Of a DNA stretch of 64,000 nt, positions 57,918-64,000 are shown one piece after another (the first letter of the stretch is position 1; each line of letters opens with the position of its first letter). The stretch spans positions 1-64,000 of the forward strand of contig NZ_FUXU01000015.1 in assembly GCF_900167155.1 (NCBI RefSeq), read 5' to 3'. Both the position numbers and the translations under genes were made by a program. Below the pieces are notes generated by a model. It worked only from the letters and a program-made list of their open reading frames with translations, was not told where the DNA came from and ran no database searches. This DNA is from Enterovibrio nigricans DSM 22720 (GTDB lineage Bacteria > Pseudomonadota > Gammaproteobacteria > Enterobacterales > Vibrionaceae).

Positions 57918-59793
57918 ATGTCGTCCTACCAAAATACGTTCAACCAATCGGTTTCAGACCCCGCTGCTTTTTGGCTAGAGCAGTCGACGCAGATTGAATG
58001 GTTTACTCCTCCCCAAACAGCTATTCACAAAGATGAAAATGGCATAGAGCGTTGGTTCCCAGATGGTGAACTTAATACTTCGTATCTAGCGTTAGATTTT
58101 CATGTTCAAAATGGACGAGGCGATCAAACGGCGTTGATTTACGACTCGCCAGTGACTGGGAAAAAAAGTACAGTACAGCTATCGTGTATTGCGAGATCAA
58201 GTCGCAAAATGTGCAGGTATGCTCTCTGCACTTGGCGTAACCAAAGGGGATAGTGTCATTATTTATATGCCAATGATCCCTCAGGCTGTGTTTGCGATGT
58301 TGGCCTGTGCCAGATTAGGAGCAATTCATTCCGTTGTATTCGGTGGATTTGCCCCGAATGAGCTTGCAGTCAGAATTGAAGATGCTGAACCAAAAGTATT
58401 GTCAACCGCGTCTTGTGGCATAGAGGTGTCCAAGGTCATCCCTTATAAACCCATGGTCGATAAAGCCATTATGGACAGCCGCTGGAAGCCAGAACACGTG
58501 GTTGTTTATCAAAGACCAGAAGTGCAAGCCTCGCTGGATCAAAAGCGTGATGCAGATTGGGCAACTTTGTTTGATAAAGCCGTGGCGCATGATTGCGTTC
58601 CTGTGAAGGCGACGGATCCGCTCTATATCTTGTATACCTCGGGCACTACGGGGAAGCCAAAAGGTGTTGTCCGCGATAACGGTGGCCACGCAGTCGCAAT
58701 GAAGTACAGCATGTCGACGGTCTACAACGTCACTGCTGGCGAGGTGTATTGGGCCGCATCGGATGTGGGGTGGGTGGTAGGACATTCCTACATTGTTTAC
58801 GCGCCGCTTATTCACGGATGTACGACAATATTGTTTGAAGGTAAACCAGTTAGAACACCCGATTCCGGCGCTTTTTGGCGGGTGTGTGAAGATTATGGCG
58901 TTTCTGTTTTGTTCTCTGCGCCAACGGCTTTTCGTGCAATAAAAAAAGAAGACCCTGACGGGAAAGAAATCCAGAAGTATTCAATGAAGACCTTAAGAGC
59001 CATTTTTATGGCGGGGGAGCGGTTAGATCCTCCAACATTGGAATGGGTGGAGCTTCACACTGGAAAGCCAGTTGTAGATCATTGGTGGCAAACCGAAACT
59101 GGCTGGGCAATTGCGACCAACCCTCTTGGGCTTGAATGTTTTGTGACGAAACCGGGTTCTGCTACTAAGCCCTCCCCCGGTTTCGAGGTAACGATCCTCA
59201 ATGAAACGGGGCAAGAGTGCGCGCCTCTTGAGCAAGGGTTTATTGCTGTTAAGCGGCCTATGCCACCGAGTTGTCTGACAACAGTATGGCGTAATCACGA
59301 CCGATTTGATTCCGGCTATCTTTCCCAATTCCCAGGCTATTACGTCTCTGGGGATGGTGGATACATGGATGCAGATGGGTTTCTCTTTGTGATGGGGCGT
59401 ATAGATGATGTGATTAACGTCTCTGGGCATCGACTGTCAACGGGAGAAATGGAAGAAATTCTCGGGGGTCATGAGGCCGTAGCGGAATGCGCGGTTGTAG
59501 GTGCGTACGACGAACTTAAAGGGCAGGTTCCGCTTGGACTGGTGGTTCTCAAGGATGGCTATTTTTCTATCGATGGTGACATAGAAAAAGCACTGGTTCA
59601 GAAAGTGCGTGATGAGATTGGTCCGGTGGCTTGTTTTCATCGAGCAGTGATTGTCGACAGACTGCCAAAAACGCGTTCTGGAAAAATTTTAAGGCGCATA
59701 ATCCGGCAGATTGCTGACGGTGAGAGCTATACCATACCGTCGACAATTGACGACCCAACCAGCTTGAAAGATGTCAGCAACGCCATTGGCTAA
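57918..59793 (+). pseudogene. prpE: Propionyl-CoA synthetase PrpE, single-base frameshift
   Basis: The ATG follows AAGGAG. Joined, the fragments give about 625 residues, normal for PrpE, an AMP-forming acyl-CoA synthetase activating propionate. Motifs present are YTSGTTGKPKGVVRD, the WWQTETGW segment and the C-terminal PKTRSGKILRR lysine. The frame breaks at SPVTGKK: seven A stand at 58161-58167 where six would continue VQYSYRVLRDQVAKCAG. A homopolymer miscall is likely; if real, slippage in the A-run could still give some full-length protein. Confidence 0.88.
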
Positions 59794-59806
59794 AAACAAA
59801 AATAAA

Positions 59807-59825
59807 GCCGCTGTCACGCAGCGGC
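59807..59825. terminator. Bidirectional terminator between prpE and yccT
   Basis: Arms GCCGCTG / CAGCGGC with a 5-base loop. T-rich sequence follows on both strands, strongest in the minus direction. Confidence 0.75.
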
Positions 59826-59833
59826 CATTTTAA

Positions 59834-60484
59834 CTAGCCAGCGTTAACAAAGGCTTTGAACTTTTCCTTGGTTGCTTCGTCAGCTTTTTCGTACCAGTAG
59901 TGAAGCTGGTATTCAACTTCATTGGTAATGCTTGTTTCATTTACAACTACGGTACTACTGCGTGGTTCATGTTTAGGTTTTGTTTCATAAACTGCAATCA
60001 GCTGAAGTGAAGCTGGCTGGTCAGTTTCGTTATAGCGTTGCAGCTCTGCCAGATAATCACGACTTAATTGGAAGCCACTTTTAATTAGCTTACCTTGCTC
60101 AAATGCAATGGCATTTTTATCGCCATCAAGTATTTGGAAGTTTGGATTTTTATTAAACGCTACTGCTTCGCGTTTACTCTTAAATTCCGGCAGATCCAGA
60201 TAGACATCTTTACCTGACGCATCGAATTTCACAACGATAACATCCGATTTTTGGAAAGAGACATCTTTGCCTTTTTCAAAGCTAGCAATAGAACGGAACG
60301 CCAATTGTTGGGTGCCGTCTGTTAAAACTACGTGATTGTCATTATCGAACATTTTTGATTGATATTCTTGGCCATTAAAGGCTAGTAACTCAATGCCGTG
60401 GTTCAGGTGAAGTGTTACGTCAGCATGCGCTGCAAAAGGCAGTACGCCAGAAAGAACGGAAGCGAGAAACAGCTTAATTCTCAT
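59834..60484 (-). CDS. yccT: DUF2057 (YccT/UPF0319) secreted protein
   Basis: This 216-residue protein has a signal peptide cleaved near AHA-DV and the YccT layout, opening VTLHLNHGIELLAFNGQE. In E. coli YccT was reported to inhibit curli assembly. Here curli genes are not in the window, so the physiological role is uncertain. It sits between the prp operon and rlmI. The frame is intact. Confidence 0.85.
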   Translation of the reverse strand: MRIKLFLASVLSGVLPFAAHADVTLHLNHGIELLAFNGQEYQSKMFDNDNHVVLTDGTQQLAFRSIASFEKGKDVSFQKSDVIVVKFDASGKDVYLDLPEFKSKREAVAFNKNPNFQILDGDKNAIAFEQGKLIKSGFQLSRDYLAELQRYNETDQPASLQLIAVYETKPKHEPRSSTVVVNETSITNEVEYQLHYWYEKADEATKEKFKAFVNAG

Positions 60485-60510
60485 TTTAATCCCTTAATTG
60501 TATTGGAATG

Positions 60511-60531
60511 CTGCCCAGTTAAACTGGGCAG
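60511..60531 (-). repeat. Hairpin between rlmI and yccT
   Basis: Arms CTGCCCAG / CTGGGCAG with a 5-base loop follow the rlmI stop on the minus strand. No T-run is seen. Confidence 0.45.
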
Positions 60532-60537
60532 TTATTT

Positions 60538-61725
60538 CTATTTAACGTAGCAAGCGAAGCCTTTCAGGTAGAAACCTTCTGGGTAGGCACTGTCTACTGG
60601 ATGATCTGCCGCTTGTTCAAAACGTTCAATGAATTGCACTTCACGGTGTGCATCAAGTGCTGCATCTGCAATGATTTTCTGGAAAAGTGAATTGTCCATC
60701 AAGCCTGAGCAAGAATAGCTAAGTAGCGTGCCACCAGGTTTCAGAATTTGCATCGCCAGCATGTTGATGTCTTTATAGCCGCGGCATGCGCCTGTCAACT
60801 GTGCCTTAGATTCAGCAAACTTAGGTGGATCCATGATGACAACGTCAAACAGTTCACCACTGTCACGGTATTCACGTAGCAATTTGAATACATCAGCATT
60901 CACGAATTGTGCTTTGGAGGTATCGAAGCCATTCAATTCAGCGTTGGATTTCGCGATATCCAGTGCAGGTTGAGACACATCAACGTTAATCACTTCAGCA
61001 GCATTGCCTTTCAGTGAGTACAGGCCAAAACCACCGGTGTAGCAGAAGCAGTTTAGAACACGTTTACCGTTGACATATTTTACGGCAGCTTCACGGCTAT
61101 CACGTTGATCAAGGTAGAAACCCGTCTTGTGGCCACCCGTAATATCAACACTGATTTTCACGCCGTTTTCTTCAATTACAACCGACGCTGGTGGCATGTC
61201 ACCATGTAGAACACCTGTGCGCTCTTTCAGGCCTTCCTTTTTACGTACAGATACATCTGAACGCTCGTAGATGCTGCATTCTGGGTACAGCTCAATCATG
61301 GCATCAACCAGATTTTTCATCTGCGCCTCAGCACCAGCACTCAGCAGTTGGCAAACCAAAAAGTTTTCATAACGGTCGATAGTAATGCCCGGTAGACCAT
61401 CAGATTCTGCTGCAATGAGTCGGTAACCCGTTAAACCGTCGCGAGCGGCAAGAACGTCGCGTAAACCTTGGGCATTCTGTAGTCGTTTTTTGAAGAAATC
61501 CACATTGATTTCTTCTTGCTCAAACGTCCAAACACGCACTCGAATTTGTGAATTAGGAGAAAACGCGCCTCGCGCCAACCATTGGCCTTGATGATCATAG
61601 ACGTCAACGGTTTGTCCGAGAGAAGGCTTTCCTTCAATACGCTGGATCCCGCGAGAGAATACCCAAGGATGACGACGGCGCAGAGACTTCTCGCGCCCTT
61701 TGACCAAATAAACAGAAGGATTCAT
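60538..61725 (-). CDS. rlmI: 23S rRNA m5C1962 methyltransferase RlmI
   Basis: This 395-residue SAM-dependent enzyme has an N-terminal PUA-like RNA-binding domain (opening [22 protein letters not shown]). The Rossmann domain has the family motif [26 protein letters not shown] and the catalytic Cys in LLSYSCSG. It methylates cytosine 1962 of 23S rRNA. The position near acylphosphatase and tusE matches the conserved gammaproteobacterial gene order. The length is normal. Confidence 0.94.
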   Translation of the reverse strand: MNPSVYLVKGREKSLRRRHPWVFSRGIQRIEGKPSLGQTVDVYDHQGQWLARGAFSPNSQIRVRVWTFEQEEINVDFFKKRLQNAQGLRDVLAARDGLTGYRLIAAESDGLPGITIDRYENFLVCQLLSAGAEAQMKNLVDAMIELYPECSIYERSDVSVRKKEGLKERTGVLHGDMPPASVVIEENGVKISVDITGGHKTGFYLDQRDSREAAVKYVNGKRVLNCFCYTGGFGLYSLKGNAAEVINVDVSQPALDIAKSNAELNGFDTSKAQFVNADVFKLLREYRDSGELFDVVIMDPPKFAESKAQLTGACRGYKDINMLAMQILKPGGTLLSYSCSGLMDNSLFQKIIADAALDAHREVQFIERFEQAADHPVDSAYPEGFYLKGFACYVK

Positions 61726-61821
61726 TGGTTATTCCTAAATTCTAATCTCTGACTGCCGGCGACAGTGCCGTAAGCCAATAAAAGGTGCCGTATTGTCGGA
61801 GAACCGCACCCATAATGCAAA

Positions 61822-61841
61822 CGGCTGCCATAGGGCAGCCG
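61822..61841. terminator. Hairpin between the chemoreceptor and rlmI genes
   Basis: Arms CGGCTGCC / GGCAGCCG with an ATAG loop lie 20 bases after the chemoreceptor stop. The stronger T-run is on the plus side, so efficiency for the minus-strand gene is uncertain. Confidence 0.55.
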
Positions 61842-61860
61842 ATTTTTCTTGGTAGAGACC

Positions 61861-63258
61861 TTACTCGGTGCGAAGACCGTCAACCAAAGAGGTCAGGCTA
61901 CGCGATTGTTTTTGCAGGTCTACTACATTGTCTGATGTTTGACGAATGAGCTCTGCTACTTGCCAAGCCTGTTGACGAACATGTTCGACGTCAGAAGAAA
62001 TGGTACTTGCAACGCTGCCTTGTTGGGTAGCCGCGGTGGCAATTTCAGTGCTTCTGTCAGTGATGCGTATGCTGCGCTCTGAAATGGAGGTTATTTCTGC
62101 GTCAATATTTTGCATCAGCGTTTCGCTGGCAACGGCATTATCGACCGTACCTTGCATGACACCACGAAGATGCGAGGTATTGTTACCTAGGTCTTGGATC
62201 ATTCGTTGAATTTCAACCGTGGCCGCTTGAGTGCGTCCTGCAAGAGTACGGACTTCATCAGCAACCACTGCAAAACCACGACCTTGTTCACCAGCACGAG
62301 CGGCTTCAATGGCGGCATTCAACGCGAGCAGGTTGGTTTGCTCCGAAATGGCACTGATGGTTGCAACCATACTGCCGATTTCATTTGAGTTTTGCTCTAG
62401 CGCAGAAACGGCTTGTGCGGCAGTTTCAATTTTTGTGCTCAATGCCTGAATCGCGTGAAGGGTTTGATTCACCTGATTGCGACTTTGCTTCGATGCATCG
62501 CCCGCTGCCATGATTTCGCCTGACGTGTCTTCAGCGTGTGTAGCGACGTCTCGAATTGACCCCGCCATTTCTTCGGTAGCACTGGCAAGCGAATCCAAAT
62601 ACGTACGTTGATCGGCAGACAAACACTCACTGTCTTTAACACGAGCGCTCAGATCGCCAGAGAGTTGCTCCATGAGAGCCGCAGCACTTTTAATTGCTTT
62701 TACTAAGCTGTGTTCACGATTTGCGATGTTATCAACCGTTGTTGCGATAATGCTGAATTCGTCTCGGACAGGGAAAAAATTCATGCGGCTAGTCAAATCA
62801 CCATCTAACATACGTTGCAATGCATAGTTCATGGTGTACATAGCGCCGCCAATGAAGCTTGATACATAGTGGAGGGCCATTGCGCTAATCAAAAACATGA
62901 TGGAGAGAAATCCCCAAGATGTCACATCAATATAAGACCAGAAATCAGACTTCACTTTTGTTGATATTGCTGTTGCCCCCGTTTCCCACGAACGGCCTAC
63001 TTGCTCAACGTTAAGGCCTGACTGTTCAAGCAACTGAGACGCATCCGCCGAGTTGATATCATAGTGAGATAGCAAGGTATTCAAAGCTGCACTATGTTTT
63101 TCTTGAATGAAAGTAGCTTGGGCCTGTGCTGCGGAGTAGAAAATAGCACCGGTTGCGACTGTTAATGCAAAAATGAGTATGTAGAGGAGATAGAATTTCT
63201 GTTTTAGGCTCAGTCGGATGAGGTATTGGTCAACCCAGCGGAACGGCGTTTCTTTCAT
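61861..63258 (-). CDS. Methyl-accepting chemotaxis protein
   Basis: This 465-residue chemoreceptor has a first membrane helix (about 22-42), a short periplasmic loop (about 45-115), a second helix (about 117-137) and a HAMP-like linker. The signalling domain's conserved tip is [32 protein letters not shown]. The ligand domain is too small for a dCache or 4HB domain, so it probably senses an internal state or uses partners. No pentapeptide for CheR/CheB docking is visible at the C-terminus. It is a single gene. Confidence 0.9.
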   Translation of the reverse strand: MKETPFRWVDQYLIRLSLKQKFYLLYILIFALTVATGAIFYSAAQAQATFIQEKHSAALNTLLSHYDINSADASQLLEQSGLNVEQVGRSWETGATAISTKVKSDFWSYIDVTSWGFLSIMFLISAMALHYVSSFIGGAMYTMNYALQRMLDGDLTSRMNFFPVRDEFSIIATTVDNIANREHSLVKAIKSAAALMEQLSGDLSARVKDSECLSADQRTYLDSLASATEEMAGSIRDVATHAEDTSGEIMAAGDASKQSRNQVNQTLHAIQALSTKIETAAQAVSALEQNSNEIGSMVATISAISEQTNLLALNAAIEAARAGEQGRGFAVVADEVRTLAGRTQAATVEIQRMIQDLGNNTSHLRGVMQGTVDNAVASETLMQNIDAEITSISERSIRITDRSTEIATAATQQGSVASTISSDVEHVRQQAWQVAELIRQTSDNVVDLQKQSRSLTSLVDGLRTE

Positions 63259-63357
63259 CTTGATTAGATCCTTATCGAGTGCGCAATCAGATTCAACCTG
63301 ATGGAGCGCATATTACACTGTCGAGTGCTGGTAAGACCAATTAATGGAGTGAGATCA

Positions 63358-63630
63358 ATGTCACATATTTGTGTAAGAGCTACCGTTTCAGGCCAAGTAC
63401 AGGGAGTGGGGTTCAGATTTCATACCGCGCATGAAGGGTTGAGGCTTTCACTCACGGGCTTTGCGAAAAATGAGGAAAATGGGACGGTTACGGTGTTAAT
63501 GTGTGGTGATGAAAAGAATGTGGATGCGTTGCTGGGGTGGCTCAAGAACGGCCCACCGACGGCTAGTGTCACTAAGCTGGTTCATCATCAAGAAGACTGG
63601 AAAGCTATCGACGGCTTTTCCATCCAGTAA
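63358..63630 (+). CDS. yccX: Acylphosphatase (YccX)
   Basis: This 90-residue enzyme has the signature VSGQVQGVGFRFHT with catalytic Arg and GFAKNEENGTVTV with catalytic Asn. It hydrolyses acyl phosphates. The ATG at 63358 is chosen because GGAG lies 9 bases upstream and the family length is about 92; the longer open frame to 63301 lacks support. It lies between the chemoreceptor gene and tusE, as in many gammaproteobacteria. Confidence 0.93.
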   Translation: MSHICVRATVSGQVQGVGFRFHTAHEGLRLSLTGFAKNEENGTVTVLMCGDEKNVDALLGWLKNGPPTASVTKLVHHQEDWKAIDGFSIQ

Positions 63631-63636
63631 ATAAAC

Positions 63637-63665
63637 CCCCAATAGTGGTTGTCCATCTATTGGGG
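63637..63665. repeat. Hairpin between yccX and tusE
   Basis: Perfect 9-base arms CCCCAATAG / CTATTGGGG with an 11-base loop lie between the convergent genes. No T-run, so it acts as a 3' stem at best. Confidence 0.5.
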
Positions 63666-63687
63666 ATCACATCAATGTGCACTATTT

Positions 63688-64000
63688 TTAAATGCATTTA
63701 ACGGGCTTTGGCAAACCCGCCAGTTTGGTCGCTTGCTTCGCTGGACCTTTAGGGAAGAGTTTATATAAGTAACGACTGTTACCTTTCTCTGGCCCGTATT
63801 TTTTCTCCATCGATTTTACGAGGAGGCGAACGGCAGGGGAGGTGTTGAACTCTTTGTAGAAGTCTTGAACAAAGTAAACGACTTCCCAATGCGCATCAGT
63901 CAACGTGATGTTTTCTTCGGCTGCCAGCAGTGGGACTAGTTCCTCTTGCCAATCAGCGAAGTTTTTCAAATAGCCCTGAGCGTCGGTCTCAATCTGCTTA
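63688..64000 (-). CDS. tusE: Sulfur-relay protein TusE (3' part, truncated by the window edge)
   Basis: The frame runs from the window edge with [17 protein letters not shown], so the true start lies beyond 64000. The rest matches TusE (DsrC/TusE family), with [20 protein letters not shown] and the penultimate-position Cys in KPVKCI that accepts the persulfide. TusE passes sulfur from TusBCD to MnmA for tRNA 2-thiouridine. About 104 of 109 or so residues are inside the window. Confidence 0.93.
   Translation of the reverse strand, partial: KQIETDAQGYLKNFADWQEELVPLLAAEENITLTDAHWEVVYFVQDFYKEFNTSPAVRLLVKSMEKKYGPEKGNSRYLYKLFPKGPAKQATKLAGLPKPVKCI

Noticed and set aside
1-64000. tRNA, rRNA, CRISPR, integrase or prophage genes
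   Set aside because: No cloverleaf-like tRNA, no rRNA segments, no regular repeat-spacer array and no recombinase-type protein were seen on either strand.

Overview
The window looks like a chromosomal segment of a marine gammaproteobacterium of the Vibrionaceae (Enterovibrio, Grimontia or Photobacterium-like). Supporting this are the rlmI / acylphosphatase / tusE neighbourhood, a secreted GH18 chitinase with chitin-binding modules, a V. cholerae-like order of type VI genes (FHA-tssJ-tssK-tssL), a methylcitrate operon led by a GntR regulator, and intermediate base composition. The genus is inference. I saw no tRNA, rRNA, CRISPR array, transposase, integrase or prophage.

Layout. 1-0.6 kb: a tiny Lys-rich protein and two strong terminators. 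0.6-10.7 kb: an Lrp-type regulator and a reduced type VI secretion (T6SS) island with two divergent arms, tagA/vasL-tssM leftward and beta-barrel-tagH-tssJ-tssK-tssL rightward. It has no sheath, ClpV, Hcp, VgrG or TssE/F/G genes, and its tssM is broken. 10.7-18.4 kb: a D-amino-acid catabolic locus (RidA, N-acyl-D-amino-acid deacylase, RpiR regulator, PLP-dependent D-amino-acid deaminase-like enzyme, TRAP transporter), followed by an orphan small protein, murQ and an outer-membrane barrel. 21.4-27.3 kb: a chaperone-usher fimbrial operon with two pilin-like proteins, two chaperones, an usher and a probable tip protein. 27.4-35 kb: a K+ channel, a broken EamA exporter, an APC permease, and a BtsSR-like two-component system beside a frameshifted CstA-family transporter. 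35.3-40.2 kb: a frameshifted type I-secreted cadherin/RTX adhesin. 40.3-49.9 kb: a His-rich Cu/Zn exporter and a His-rich small protein, then mgsA, mobB, two nucleases, a DUF1704 metalloprotease-like protein and an ABC exporter. 50-53.2 kb: the chitinase. 53.6-59.8 kb: the GntR-prpBCDE methylcitrate (propionate) operon, prpE frameshifted. 59.8-64 kb: yccT, rlmI, a chemoreceptor, acylphosphatase and the 3' part of tusE.

How the genes work together. The deacylase would release D-amino acids from N-acyl derivatives taken up by the TRAP system. The PLP enzyme would deaminate them, and RidA would hydrolyse the reactive enamine/imine. The prp operon converts propionate to pyruvate, controlled by the GntR protein probably through two near-identical palindromes 63 bp apart. 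The BtsS/BtsR-like pair probably senses pyruvate and controls the CstA-family permease beside it.

Four of the five interrupted genes (EamA, cstA, adhesin, prpE) are broken by a single-base length change in an A or T homopolymer. This points strongly to sequencing or assembly error, or to homopolymer slippage, rather than ordinary decay. The tssM lesion is different: it is a frameshift that coincides with a missing internal segment.
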